NCBI RefSeq assembly: GCF_021462225.1
Contig: NC_061817.1
Location: 7,041,327-7,105,326, forward strand
Direction: 5' to 3'
DNA length: 64,000 bases
Source: Girardinichthys multiradiatus
Taxonomy: Eukaryota > Chordata > Actinopteri > Cyprinodontiformes > Goodeidae
Shown piece after piece: positions 36,228 to 47,519 of this stretch. Position 1 is the stretch's first letter, and every line of letters starts with the position of its first letter. Made by a program: the position numbers and the translations under genes. The notes under the pieces were generated by a model. It was not told the DNA's origin. It made no database searches and saw only the letters and a list, made by a program, of their open reading frames with translations.

Positions 36228-36914
36228 TAAGTTTAGAGATGTTGCAGGTGTATGTTTATTTTCTAAACATAGATAATGTTTGTATAAATTTGCTTGTGAA
36301 GATATTGTAACTTCGTAGTTTATATTGCAAAACAAATGACAGATAGTATTTTTGTTTATTGTTTCAGTCTTACAAAGAATAGAAAGAAACAAAGAGAGAA
36401 TGAAGAAAACTTGATGAAAAGAAAATAAAACTAAGGAAAGACACAAATCCTTAACAAAAACTCGTGGAGTTCTCCTTTCTTCATTGTGTTAAATATCTGT
36501 ACATAGCTGAAGTTGTGCTGCGAGGGGAAAATAGTAAGTAATCTTCACTTTATGATGAATCAAAGACTAGAGTTCAGGGCCGTTATGTTACCACAATGGC
36601 AAACACTCAGGCATCGAAGTGCTGACAGCCTCCTCCTTTTATCCTCCTCAGGCAATGAGGTAATGGGTTCCACCTGCGTCACTCCCACACCTGTGCAGCT
36701 CCGCCACCTAGTGCTTAAACATAGTTAATAGCAAGTAAAAACAAACAGAATCTCCCAGACCCCGACACTTATAAAGTTATTATTAGCGTTGTCGCTTTAT
36801 ATTTAAAATCATAAATACGTTATCTCAGATTCTTTCTGTTTTTATCTGAAATGTTTGGCTTTCAGTTTACATTCACTTTAATTTCCGTCTGGTTTAAATG
36901 AGTTGCTGGTTTAT

Positions 36915-37100
36915 GGGGGGACTGCACTGTGGCACAATTGGTAGCACTGGTACTTTCCAGCGAGAATATCCTGGGTTTGAATATTGGCCTGGGCTCGGTC
37001 TGCATGTAGTTTGCATACTCTCCCCATGCATTTGTAGGTTCTCACTGGGTACTCCAGCGAGGCACGAGCAACCCTGCAAGGACAAGTTAGTATAGACAAT
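36915..37100 (+). mobile_element. tRNA-like SINE, family 2
   Basis: Starts near CTGTGGCACAATTGGTAGCAC (box A-like) with CTGGGTTTGAATATTGG (box B-like) about 45 bp on, then GTCTGCATGTAGTTTGCATA and CTCCCCATGCATTTG. It ends in GAGGCACGAGCAACCCTGCAAGGACAAG before a short ATGAATGAATG run. The copy at 63555-63768 belongs to the same family. Confidence 0.7.
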
Positions 37101-37925
37101 GAATGAATGTTCTATTTACTTGGGCCTTTTATATATCCACTTTTGGTCCTTGTTCTATGATAAGTGTTTCATAAATAAACTTTACTTACCTACTTACAAA
37201 CTTCCAAAAAGTACTGCAAGTTACTATGTTCACATATTGTTTCTATTGACCACGCTAAAAGTTGGAACTGACAAAATCAGCTGGGTTTTTAGGAAAGTGT
37301 CACTGAAGGACATCATAAATGCACAAATTTCTGGATGTAAATATTTTTATTAGATTGTACACTGTAGAGTGTACTGTTTTTAAAAACCTTGAATGATTTA
37401 TAAAGTGAGTACTTTTTAAAAGTGTCTTGTTTTATAGCCTTTTTTGCCCTGTTTCAATCACTGTTTGATTGTTCTGGCTTTAGGAGAAATTCAACAATTA
37501 TTCCTTATTTGTTGATGTTCATAATTTTATTAGTTTTGTATTGATTTTAAGTTTTATATTTGTTTTTATGACATATTTTTGTCCCATTCTTTTGTCCGTA
37601 AATGACTGTTTCCTCAATTTTTTCATCTTCCATAATTATTAACCTTCATTTATTTTATTATACTGTGTTTTATTATTTCTAGTTTGTTTTTACGTTTGTT
37701 CATCTCTTTTAAACCAACAAACTGTGGTATACAGTTTGTTGGCTTCCTGTGGTATACATATATGTATGAAGCCAAGAAGTTTAAGTATTTGACTGATTGG
37801 CGAGGACTCACTTGTTAATTAGTTTGTAAATTACAATGGGTCTAAATAAATGTATAAAACTTACCCTGAGTTGTGTATGCCAACATCAACAAATTGTTGA
37901 CTCACAACACAGATGCGCAAATATA

Positions 37926-37972
<47 letters not shown>

Positions 37973-39354
37973 TAATGCCAAATATACTAATGGCATGTTT
38001 CTTCATTTATTTGCCATTAGTAGGTAGCTAAATCTAATGCAATTAAGGCTGAAACAAATAGATGTCCCAAAAAGAGAGACAGAATCTCACAAATCAGTAT
38101 TTCAATTTTAATGTGAACAGAAACAAACAGTTTTTTACCACTCAGGAAAGAGAATTAAAGCAAGTAGGTGAAATACTCCAAAAGGCACAGAGCAGAGGAT
38201 TTCTGAATGTTTACCTTTACTTTTTTGTATTAATTGTTGTGCATCAACTGAATGAAACAAAATGATGCCTGAAATATATAATATTTCAGGCATCATCAGA
38301 GTGCAATGTCAAGTAGAGTATCTGTATTACATTCTTGAAAAAAATAACACCTCAAAGCAAAATGTTGAAAAATAATTTGTTTTCTTTTTTCTATGAACCC
38401 TTTTTGTCATCCCAGTCAGGGCCTATCATTAATCCTCTGCTCCAGGTTTATGACCAGCCTGTTTAGTTTGCCTTACCTTCTGTTGTATTCCTGCCCTGTC
38501 AGTGCCTGTTTATTTGAGCTTCTTTTATTCCTTTGAGCTTTCTCCAAGACAATGTTATTTTAAAGATCTACTTTAAGTGTAATTGAAGAACATAATTTTC
38601 CACTCAGCTGCCTGTTATAAATACTTAATCTGGTCCTTTACATCCACACTCTTATCAGTGATAATATGAAGGAACTATTTTTGCCAGTGTGTAAAGGATA
38701 TGGTTCCTTCAGTTTTTTCCTGTTTCAACATGTTTATCTGTTTTTTAACCTCTGGCAGTATTGCTTAATGATCAAGAGTGAGACTGTAATTGAATGTACA
38801 ATAACACCAGTGTTTGTACATGTTTGTACAAGTTTATTTGCAGGGATGCATTCATGGGCACACATGTTTTACAGCTAAATAGATATTGCATGATAAATGC
38901 TGAAGATCATAGAAATAAACCATTGCATCTCCTGGGAACACTGACAAGCAACTTTTTATTGCCAAGAACATTCAGTGCATTTAGACCAATAACAAGATTT
39001 GACCTACACCATTTCCTGGGGTTCCCTAATTCTTGTGCTGAAACTGATGGCTGATTTTATCCTGGACACAGGTGAACCTCCCATTACAATAATCTAAACT
39101 ACTGAGAGTAAATGCATGCTAATTTTCCTTGTTCTGTTTTAACATGTTTTTAAGATGGCAGCAGGCTGCCTTGGGAGTAGCCTTTATCTATGTGTTAAAA
39201 TTCTGTTGTTGTTTTTTTGCAATTTTTTTTTTTTTTTTTGCAGTTTTCAGGTTCAATAAGTCTTTTCTGCAGAATATTTTTAGATTTTTAGCAGACAGAG
39301 CCATTGTTTTTGCATTATCTTTTATAGTTAGGCTTCTCCAAAACTGCATTTCAT
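37101..39354. other. No gene recognised; contains an (AT)n tract
   Basis: AT-rich, low-complexity DNA. Only short frames. A dinucleotide microsatellite lies at 37929-37971 and a poly(T) run at 39220-39238. Confidence 0.4.
37929..37971. repeat. (AT)n microsatellite
   Basis: Uninterrupted AT dinucleotides over about 43 bp, flanked by ACTAAT on both sides. Confidence 0.95.
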
Positions 39355-39597
39355 AACTATTCATACTGAATGAACATTTTGTCATGTTGCAACCACAAAC
39401 ATCACAATTTATTTTCTTCCCATTAGTATTTGTACACAGTCTGAGAACCATGTTTTTCCTTTCACAACACAACTGTGTGCTAGTTTATGTTGGTTTGTCA
39501 CATCACCACATACTTCATAACCATTGAAGTTGTGTTTGTAATATGACAAACTGTAAAAATGTTAAAGGGGTGGGACTACTTTTTGCAATGTACTGTA
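39355..39597. mobile_element. Short Tc1 family-2 derivative (MITE-like)
   Basis: Only the terminal parts of a family-2 Tc1 element remain: ATTTTGTCATGTTGCAACCAC near the left and GTAATATGACAAACTG...GACTACTTTTTGCAATG at the right, inverted with respect to each other. About 240 bp with no transposase sequence. Confidence 0.65.
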
Positions 39598-39664
39598 ACC
39601 TCCCATCAAAAGGTGGTCTGAACCATAAGCCACAGTTGTGAATTATAGAAAAAAGAAAAATAAG

Positions 39665-40165
39665 TCATAATTTTCTTCTTGAATGGATCAAAATGCAGAC
39701 AGAAGTAGAGGCAGGGAGGGGAAATAAGGAGTCTTTAATACGGAAAAAAATATACAGTTGACACAAAGGGAAACATCTGACCAGCATGGAAAAATGAGCA
39801 GTTTAATGGAAGAAACCGGCTAAGAACAGAAAGAACCATTGAGCATTTATAGTGAGAAAGGGGGAAGAAATGTAAGGCAAACCAGAAAAGCCAATCAGAA
39901 GAAATGGGAAGAGCTGAACAGAAACACAAGGAAACCCAGGGGAGAATCTAAAATAAATTTAAGTGGAAAAACTCTGGATGTAAAAGAACACTAGAATAAA
40001 ACACAAAAGATTAAGCTAATAAGGAAAACACCAAACAACAAGAGAAAAAGGGAAATGAACTAAAGACGGCATGATTTATAGAACATAATAAACAGCAAAG
40101 AAATAATCAAAATGCACACACAAAATAAAATTTAAAACCCAAATAATTCAGGAATGTGACAAAAT
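39665..40165 (+). mobile_element. TGTC/GACA-ended interspersed repeat, copy 4
   Basis: Begins near GGATCAAAATGCAGACAGA with a TCTTTAATACGG box about 50 bp in. It continues through an A-rich middle with AACC and GAAC words and ends AGGAATGTGACA. It has the same order of marks as the copies at 29665 and 56629. Confidence 0.6.
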
Positions 40166-40684
40166 TTGTTTAAAATTAAACTGTAAACTGTAAATGTAAA
40201 CAAATAAACTGCTAAAAATTTAATTATCCAAATAACGGTCTTAGGCACTAATTTAAGGACGCAACTATTTTGATCAATGCACTCTTAATGAAATATGTAT
40301 TCATTTTCTTTTTAACAAAATCCTACATGTAATGCTATGAAAAAGAAATTATTTCCAGCTGAATTTTCAAACATTTTATCATGTTACAATCAGAGATATT
40401 AAATCTTTGATGTCTGCTGCTTTGGCTATTGGTGTTTGTGAAGGAAAAGTCATATACCTTCTCTAACAGGATATCCTCCGGGACAGTCCATTATTTAGCT
40501 CTATCAAGCTTCTCATTAACCAGCTTCCCATCCCTGGTGATGAAAATCATTACCACTGTATGATGCTGCCACCACTGTGTTTATGGATTATGTTGCCAAA
40601 ATGATCTGCAATGTTTCTTTTCCACCTGAAATAGCCTTGTGTGTATAAGCCAATACAATACATTTCTGTCTCATGTTTAATTAG

Positions 40685-41148
40685 AGTGTTCTGGTTTTTC
40701 AGGATTTTATTTGGGTTATTTTCAGTTGTTTATTATTGTCACTAATCACCATTAGTGACTCATTTGTGATTCCTTTGTGTTGAGAGTTTTCTTTTATGTG
40801 TATTGGTTTAGATCAGAGACCTTTTTAGTTTGTAGGTTTAGTGAGATTCCTTTGTGCCCTGTTGTATCTCCCTGTGCTCATTTTTCTGTTTATTAGTCAC
40901 CTTCCCTAAGTTTCCCTGCTCTGTTTCTTGCCCAGCTGCCCAGCTGCCCTGCATTCTTCTGGTTAGTCATATCTGGTTCTCATATCAATCATCCACCTTC
41001 ATGTTTTCTTTAGTGTGCTCCAGCTGTTTTCTTGTTTCCAGTCTTATGTGTTCCTGTTTTCCTCCCTTTTGCCTTTTGGTTGTTTTGTGGCCTTTTACAA
41101 TAATCAATCATCTTTGGCTTCAGCTCCCTGCTTCAATGCATTAGGGTC
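40685..41148 (-). mobile_element. TGTC/GACA-ended interspersed repeat, copy 5 (reverse)
   Basis: T/C-rich on the plus strand. Ends in GCATTAGGGTCATGAACA, the complement of the family's TGTCATGACCC...ATGC-like start. Contains CAGCTGCCCTGCATTC and TCAATCATC words like the complement of the copy at 46753-47221. Confidence 0.45.
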
Positions 41149-41308
41149 ATGAACACTACAAAACCAAGATACCGTATTGCCTACAAGGCTGGTGGCAAAC
41201 TACAAATGTGCCTTCAATGGTTTTTTTCTTGCCATTTCTTCATAAAGACTAATTTTACGGACGGCACAAATAAAAGAATTCAAACCAAAAGTTCCTCTCA
41301 CCTGAGCT

Positions 41309-41484
41309 ATGAGGCAACTGTGGCCCAATGGGAAGGGTAGTTATCTAACAATCTGAAACTTGTAGGTCCAATTACAGCTGGGCAGGGCACCTAACCTCAA
41401 GTTGCCTAGCAATCTGCTTATCAGTGTGTGAATGTGGCTATAGTGTATGACTGCAAAAGTGCTATATAAATTCAGCCCAATTAG
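41309..41484 (+). mobile_element. tRNA-derived SINE, family 1, diverged
   Basis: Shares GCACCTAACCTCAAGTTGCC, then AGCAATCTGC and AGTGCTATATAAATTCAGCCC with the SINE at 6019-6278. AGCT flanks both edges. It sits inside the Tc1 remnant, in the same order as an intact Tc1 would read if the SINE were removed. Confidence 0.7.
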
Positions 41485-42392
41485 CTGTGGATCACTGCAG
41501 TTGCTCCAAAGTCCCCATGGGCCTCTCGGCTGCTTTTCTAATTAAAACATTAATTCTAATTCCTTGCCCCAACTGTTATTTTAGGTGGACAGCCATGTTA
41601 TTGTACATTTTCACTTGTGCCATACTCTATTCGCTTTTGGATGATGGTCTGAAAGAAACTTTGAATTGAAAAGCTTTGTTAGGATATTCAGTGTTTGGGT
41701 CATTGATTTACAATGTAATACCACTTTAAACTTTCCTAAACGTTTTCTCTGACCTGTCCAGTTTGTTTCTTGGTCTTCATTCACATTTTGTTATGTTTTT
41801 AACCTAGCTTCAGTTTGCTTTAGACACATGATGTCATTTAATGTAGCAGGTAAAACAAATCTTTTTTGATGCTAAACACATAAATCCCTTTAAATAAACT
41901 GATCTCTCACTAACACACTACATTTCCTAAAGAGTAGAAATGCACAAAATATTATTGTATGAATATGTTGAAAATGTACATAGTCTATTTGCTAAAAAAT
42001 GTCTGCATCTTGGCAGTAGACTTCCAAGAGAGTATTTCATTCTGCACTGAAGAGAGAAACAACATTCATTCTCATGTCTGCACTCATCTCTTCCAGGACA
42101 AGACTGCTCATGTTCAGTCATAAACCTGATAGTGCACCACCTACACTGAAAGTTGCTATTAAAAACACAAAAAGGCAGCTCCACTACAGCTTCACTACTT
42201 TGAGTGAGGCTTACAGCAAAACCCTGACAGCAAAAACACTGAATCGTTGAAAGTACTATGGTAGGTAAAAACAACCATGTTGTGCTTTATATCAGGTTAT
42301 TGTTTTGTACTATCTGCTTTATCTAATGTGATAAATGTTGATTTCAATGTAAATCAAGGCAGCAAGATCCTCCTGTGGTCCATGGATTCATC

Positions 42393-42446
42393 CAGGTTTA
42401 GTCTACGCTTCCATTATCTGGGTGACAGTAGCAGTCAGCATTTCTG
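42393..42446 (+). CDS. Candidate leader exon of the Ig-superfamily gene (start disrupted)
   Basis: In the frame that joins correctly to the Ig exon at 47520, this stretch reads WIHPGLVYASIIWVTVAVSIS plus one G before a strong GTGAGT donor at 42447. The hydrophobic run followed by small residues is a signal-peptide core and the phase (1) is the usual one for Ig leader exons. No ATG exists in this frame back to a TAA. The nearby ATG at about 42391 (MDSSR) is in a different frame and meets TGA at the donor. One extra base between the ATG and the hydrophobic core would explain this, either as a real mutation or an assembly error. The left limit is therefore uncertain. Confidence 0.5.
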
Positions 42447-43002
42447 GTGAGTATTTGCTTCAGAAAGTGCATGAAAAAACAACACCTTTAGTTTTTATGA
42501 GTATATAAAAGTCTGACGCCTAATATATACAGTATAGGAGTCCAGAAAAATCAATTTACTTGTGTGTGTTTGTTAACTATATGAGAACTTCAAGGAATCT
42601 CCAAGTGAGAATAATTTTTCATGACTGACTGGCTTTAAAGTTAGTATAAAAAGACAGAAAAATAAGATTACAAGGTTAAATCTGCAGTGTTTTTAGATGA
42701 AACATATCCACATTGTGAATGTGTTTTCTGTGACTTACCTTCAGACCCACCCAAACATCTGCCAAGCCTCATTTGGTGGGGAATTTTCACCATTGCTTTA
42801 GTGCAGATGTGCTTGCAGATTAAGTTAAGTTAAATCAGTCAACTTAGAAAAAAATGTATAGTCCGGAAAACTATTTCTGCAGGTTCCTGCAAGTGTTTGT
42901 TACAACACCTTGAACTGATGTGATCATAAGTCCCTATGGACTATTTTAAGTGAACAGAAAGTTGTTTGGGAGTGTTACACTGCTCTGTTAAATAAATGAA
43001 TA

Positions 43003-44639
43003 CAGGTCCTTCTCAAAATATTAGCTCATATTGTGATAGAGTTTCATTATTTGCACTAATGTCATGATGAAATTTACCATTCATATATTTTAATTGATTC
43101 ATTGCACCCTAACTGAAATATTTCAGGTCTTTCTATTGTCCCCCCTAATACGAATGATTTTGGAATTACAGCCTCCTTCGAAAACCAAAATTCCTATCTC
43201 ACAAAATTAACATTAGTTTCATACTCACCAATAAAGAAACGTTTTTTTAATACAAATCAACGTTTCAACCTTCAAATCTCCCTCACCTGTACAGTTATGG
43301 CACTCAATACTTGGTCGCGGAATCCTTTGGCAGAACATCGACTGCTTTCAATGCGGCGTGGCATGGAGGCAATCAGCCTGTGGCACTGCTGAGGTCTTAT
43401 GGAGGCCCAGGATGCTTCGATAACGGCCTTTAGCTCATCCAGAGTGTTGGGTCTTGAGTCTCTCAACGTTCTCTTCACAATATCCCACAGATTCTCTATG
43501 GGGTTCAGGTCAGGAGAGTTGGCAGGCCAATTGAGCACAGTGATACCGTGGTCAGTAAACCATTTACCAGTGGTTTTGGCTCTGTGAGCAGGTGCCAGGT
43601 CGTGCTGAAAAATGAAATCTTCATCTCCATAAAGCTTTTCAGCAGATGGAAGCATGAAGTGCTCCAAAATCTCCTGATAGCTAGCTGCATTGACCCTGCC
43701 CTTGATAAAACACAGTGGACCAACACCAGCAGCTGACACGACACCCCAGACCATCACTGACTGTGGGTACTTGACACTGGACTTCTGGCATTTTGGCATT
43801 TCCTTCTCCCCAGTCTTCCTGCAGACTCTGGCACTTTGATTTCCGAATGACATGCAGAATTTGCTTTCATCCGAAAAAAGTACTTTGGACCACTGAGCAA
43901 CAGTCCAGTGCTGCTTCTCTGTAGCCCAGGTCAGGCGCTTCTGCCGCTGTTTCTGGTTCAAAAGTGGCTTGACCTGGGGAATGCGGCACCTGTAGCCCAT
44001 TTCCTGCACACGCCTGTGCACGGTGGCTTTGGATGTTTCTACTCCAGACTCAGTCCACTGCTTCCGCAGGTCCCCCAAGGTCTGGAATCGGCCCTTCTCC
44101 ACAATCTTCCTCAGGGTCTGGTCACCTCTTCTCGTTGTGCAGCGTTTTCTGCCACTCTTTTTCCTTCCCACAGACTTCCCACTGAGGTGCCTTGATACAG
44201 CACTCTGGGAACAGCCTATTTGTTCAGAAATGTCTTTCTGTGTCTTACCCTCTTGCTTGAGGGTGTCAATAGTGGCCTTCTGGACAGCAGTCAGGTCGGC
44301 AGTCTTACCCACAATTGGGGTTTTGAGTGATGAACCAGGCTGGGAGTTTTAAAGGCCTCAGGAATCTTTTGCAGGTGTTTAGAGTTAACTCGTTGATTCA
44401 GATGATTAGGTTCATAGCTCGTTTAGAGACCCTTTTAATGATATGCTAATTTTGTGAGATAGGAATTTTGGTTTTCATGAGGCTGTATGCAACAATCATC
44501 CGTATTAAGACAATAAAAGACCTGAAATATTTCAGTTAGTGGCAATGAATCTCAAATATATGAATGTTAAATTTTCATCATGACATTATGGAAAATAATG
44601 AACTTTATCACAATATGCTAATATTTTGAGAAGGACCTG
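43003..44639 (-). mobile_element. Tc1/mariner family-1 element, copy B, full length
   Basis: 1637 bp between TA dinucleotides (43001-43002 and 44640-44641). Both ends start CAGGTCCTTCTCAAAATATTAG, within inverted repeats of about 200 bp that also share CCTATCTCACAAAATT and the complement of GACAATAAAAGACCTGAAAT. The left repeat has several single-base insertions relative to the right one and to copy C. The transposase frame fills the middle on the minus strand. Sister copies are at 1-453 and 50658-52265. Confidence 0.95.
43272..44312 (-). CDS. Tc1-type DD34E transposase, open frame but GTG in place of the start ATG
   Basis: 347 codons including stop, the normal length for the family. The N-terminal paired-type helix-turn-helix region covers about residues 1-110 (DLTAVQKATIDTL; IGCSQSAVSRHL; second half DLRKQWTESGVETSKATVHR) with a basic hook GRKKSGRKR at 49-57. 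The catalytic triad is Asp148 (FSDES), Asp238 (FQHDLAPAH) and Glu273 (SPDLNPIEN), with 34 residues between the last two. The product would bind the element's ends and move it by cut-and-paste into TA. The first codon is GTG (44312-44310) where copy C has ATG (50986). There is no in-frame ATG upstream, and the next Met is residue 105, so a full-length protein may not be made. Trp-to-Cys at residue 164 relative to copy C is the other clear change. Confidence 0.88.
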   Translation of the reverse strand: MGKTADLTAVQKATIDTLKQEGKTQKDISEQIGCSQSAVSRHLSGKSVGRKKSGRKRCTTRRGDQTLRKIVEKGRFQTLGDLRKQWTESGVETSKATVHRRVQEMGYRCRIPQVKPLLNQKQRQKRLTWATEKQHWTVAQWSKVLFSDESKFCMSFGNQSARVCRKTGEKEMPKCQKSSVKYPQSVMVWGVVSAAGVGPLCFIKGRVNAASYQEILEHFMLPSAEKLYGDEDFIFQHDLAPAHRAKTTGKWFTDHGITVLNWPANSPDLNPIENLWDIVKRTLRDSRPNTLDELKAVIEASWASIRPQQCHRLIASMPRRIESSRCSAKGFRDQVLSAITVQVREI

Positions 44640-44999
44640 TAGGTGTTGAAACAGCAGTACATGCTGTTTAAGTACTCAACACAAAATGGCCGCCATGTAG
44701 TTGCCTCCTATAAAGATGGTCAAAGGGTGAGGGGTCGGGTCAGGTTTAGGCCATAGAAATGAATGAAAATTAATGGAAGTCAATGCAAAGTCCTCAAAAA
44801 GATAGTAAACCATGGATGTGTGTGTGTGTGTGTCCGAGTGTGAGACACAGAGAGAATAGATGCAGAAACAAAGACAGAATCATATACAGACTTAGACAGT
44901 AGGAGATACACAGAGCTTTAAATAGAACAGTGAGGAATGAATCAGCCAATCAGCAAAGAGTGTCAGTCTAACTTGACACCTGCAGCATTTCTAATGCAG

Positions 45000-46545
45000 C
45001 ACCTCACTATCGTCTCCCCCTTCCCTGGGCTTTTAACATGGAGGCGCATGCTCCCGAACTACCGCCCATAACTCGGAAACCGTAAGGGCTATCGACGTCA
45101 TTCTTGGACCGTTTTTCTCAGAACGGACAGGGGAACGAGAATATTAACACTTTTATTGCTGAAAATAGAATATTAAAGGCACAACACTAGGTGAAATGAA
45201 AGGGAAAAATGGAGAAAAACATAAAAATGCCTGAACATGCTCTTGAACAACATCTAATAACTCGGAAACTATAAGGGCTATCGATTTGATTTATGCACCG
45301 TATGAATCAGCAGGCCTTGCTGAATAATCATGGAGCTTCTCAAGTTTCTTCAAAAATGTGTCTGGGAGTTGTGACCCTGTGAAAAAGTGGATCATTTTGA
45401 CCATTTTTAACCTGAGTGAAGGTGAATTTTCACTCTCAAACTTTATGAGAAAATGATAAAAGGTATACAAATATTTTTTGGACCGTAGGTATCAGCAGGG
45501 ATTGGTGAACAATCCTGGAGATTTTTGTGTGTCTACATAAATCCGTGTAGGAGATGTGACAGTGTAGAAAAGTGGATAATTGTGAAATATTTCAATTTTA
45601 AGCAATTTTGGGAAGGACAGATTGGTACTCCTAAACAAACCTTTTTTATGATAAAACAATAAAAGGTATCAAAAAAATTCCTTCACTGTGAGCGCCAGCA
45701 AGGTCTGAAGATGAATTGTTGCAAAGCCCATGTCTCTAACTTGAACGGTTTATGAGAGATGGCGATTCGAAAACATGTTAGTTTAAGGATTTTTTGCTCC
45801 GATTTTTTCTGAAATTCCTATAGGTTTTCCATTCAGGGTGTGTTGACTTTGCGTTGCTCCCGGGCGTGTTGCGTGAAATCCGTTAGTCTCACATCAATGA
45901 GGGTGGCATTTTTTGAAAGAGCATCCTACGTTTTAATACATAATTTGTGCCAGTAGAGTGAAAATTGAGCGAGTGAGGAGAGTTTGTTCGTTCTTTCTCA
46001 GGTTATTCAAAAATCTAGAGTGTACACTCTACCAACTGACGAATTCCGCCATAGGATTGATTACATTATAAAATCGAAAACATCAATCGCGATTGTAGAA
46101 GAACCGTAAAAGATATCAAAAAGCTGAATCATCTGAAGATAGCTTAATGTCTTGTGAACATTTTGAAAGTTGAATGGTGTTTCTAGCTGAAAGTGTGCAG
46201 AAGTAGTAAGCTGTGAAAGAGCGCAAAGGTTTAGCTGAATTTTGCGGAATTTTGCTGAATCTCCATTCATTTCAATGGGACAAAAATTGGCATAAAAAGC
46301 TGAATATTTCAAAAAATTATAATAGCTGAAGTTACTAAAAGTCATAGCATACTTCTCCAGAACGAGCCGAACGTTTTGATACCAGAATTGTTGAAATCGG
46401 TTGAAAAATGTAGGACTAGTTACACGCAGAAAAATGTACGGAAAATATAGACAAAAATGAAAATAAAGAAAAACAGAAAAACAATAAGGGAGAATGCATG
46501 AATGCATTCTCACTGAATATACAGATTATAAAAAACAACTATAGT
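45000..46545. repeat. Unclassified interspersed repeat with ~190-bp internal period
   Basis: A motif like AAAC-N-RTAAAAGGNTATC recurs at about 45077, 45266, 45451, 45654 and 46102, giving spacings of 189, 185, 203 and then 448 bp. Segments between share GGACCGT/GCACCGT and ATCAGCAGG. Near the right edge, 46490-46511 is a perfect inverted repeat with 10-base arms (GAGAATGCAT / ATGCATTCTC) around GA. No coding sequence. The outer limits are estimates. Confidence 0.5.
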
Positions 46546-46752
46546 ATAAACTAAGTATAAATGTTTTGTACTCAGACTGAAAAAATTACAAATTTGAATC
46601 TGAACATGCTTAGTAAATAAAAATATAAATTATTTTGGAAACTAGTGGATTAAATTTAAAATGAGCTACACTGGAAGCAAAAGCAAATTTTCCAGGGCTT
46701 ACCAAATTTTACCTCAACCAAACTGCACCTGGAGATAAAAGGAAAACAAGGA

Positions 46753-47221
46753 TGTCATGTAGTGGGAGTTCTGAGCAGGACCAAAGCACAGATAGAAACT
46801 CAGGAGCTGCATGTTGAGTAGAATAGGTTAATGATAAATGTAACAGCAAACCTACAGGAGACGGAGCACGGGCAGAGTACCAGGCGATCGAACGGAAGAA
46901 TCCCGCAGTGAGAGAGGAAAACCAGAGAGCTTAAATATGGGTGGAAGTGTGGAAAAAGGCATGTCATCAGATGAGAATTTGAAACATCCAAGGAGAATTA
47001 AGGCAGGGAGCTGAGGGCAGGAGAGTGATTAACACAGGAGCTAATCAGAGGAACACAGAAATGCTGGGAAGATTTTAACAAAGATATCAAAATGAAGTAA
47101 GAAAGTAATACACAAGGGAAGAACTACAATGGGTGCAACTTGAGAACAGAGTGAACAGGAAAATGATGAAAACAGAGACATAACAGAAACTGAAAAACTC
47201 GAACATCTAAAGGTCATGACA
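46753..47221 (+). mobile_element. TGTC/GACA-ended interspersed repeat, copy 6
   Basis: Starts TGTCATG (46753-46759) and ends CATGACA (47215-47221), which are exact inverted words. Near the start it has GAGCAGGACCAAAGCACAGA and a GGTTAATGATAAATG box, like the other copies. The true right end might extend to about 47335. Confidence 0.6.
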
Positions 47222-47519
47222 GGAATGTTTATGCTAAGCATGGCTAATAAAGTAATGCAATGGATGGTGGCCAGGTGAGTGGAGAAGCAGCAACAGAACC
47301 AAGAAAAAACTAACAAAAACTAGAAAAACAGTCCATCACATTTGTAACAATGTATGCTATGTTAAACCAATGTCTTTATTTGTGATCTCTTTCTACTTGT
47401 GGGCATCAGCGATCCAGGTATGAACAGAAAACATGAAAGTCAATAAACTACCTCACTTGCAAGTTTTGAAGGGATTTTTAGTCATGCTTTCTAACCTTGA
47501 TTTCTCTGTCTTTGATCAG

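Larger units (their letters stand above)
29660..36772 (+). mobile_element. TGTC/GACA-ended interspersed repeat, copy 3, with 5-bp target duplication, carrying a 5.8-kb insertion
   Basis: The element proper runs from TGTCATG at 29665 to CGACA ending at 36767. CTTAT at 29660-29664 is repeated at 36768-36772: a perfect 5-bp direct repeat. Without the internal insertion (30436-36227) it is about 1.3 kb. Shared marks of the family are ATGCAGA about 30 bp in, a GTTTATTC box, CCTAGGA words, and a right end CACCTGCGTCACTCCC...CCCAGACCCCGACA. No open frame is conserved. Ends of TG...CA with 5-bp duplications would fit a solo LTR, but a non-autonomous DNA transposon is not excluded. Confidence 0.72.
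40370..41830 (-). mobile_element. Tc1/mariner family-2 remnant with two nested insertions
   Basis: Antisense transposase blocks appear in order: ATGATGCTGCCACCACTG and GTGTTTATGG (40561-40585), GCTGGTGGCAAACTAC (41189), GGGCCTCTCGGCTGCTTTTC (41519), GGTGGACAGCCATGTTATTG and TGTGCCATACTC (41584-41627), and CTGACCTGTCCAGTTTG (41750). A reversed TGTC-type repeat (40685-41148) and a SINE (41309-41484) separate them. No frame is open. Confidence 0.65.
42447..47519 (+). other. First intron of the Ig-superfamily gene
   Basis: Runs from GTGAGT at 42447 to a pyrimidine-rich tract ending TTTGATCAG at 47519. It is loaded with transposable elements: Tc1 copy B (43003-44639), an unclassified repeat (45000-46545) and a TGTC-type repeat (46753-47221). 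Confidence 0.5.

Noticed and set aside
47370..47417. Signal-peptide-like frame MSLFVISFYLWASAIQ ending at a GTATGA donor
   Set aside because: It ends in phase 0, while the Ig exon at 47520 needs phase 1; joining them gives an early stop. The 42446 exon fits the phase.
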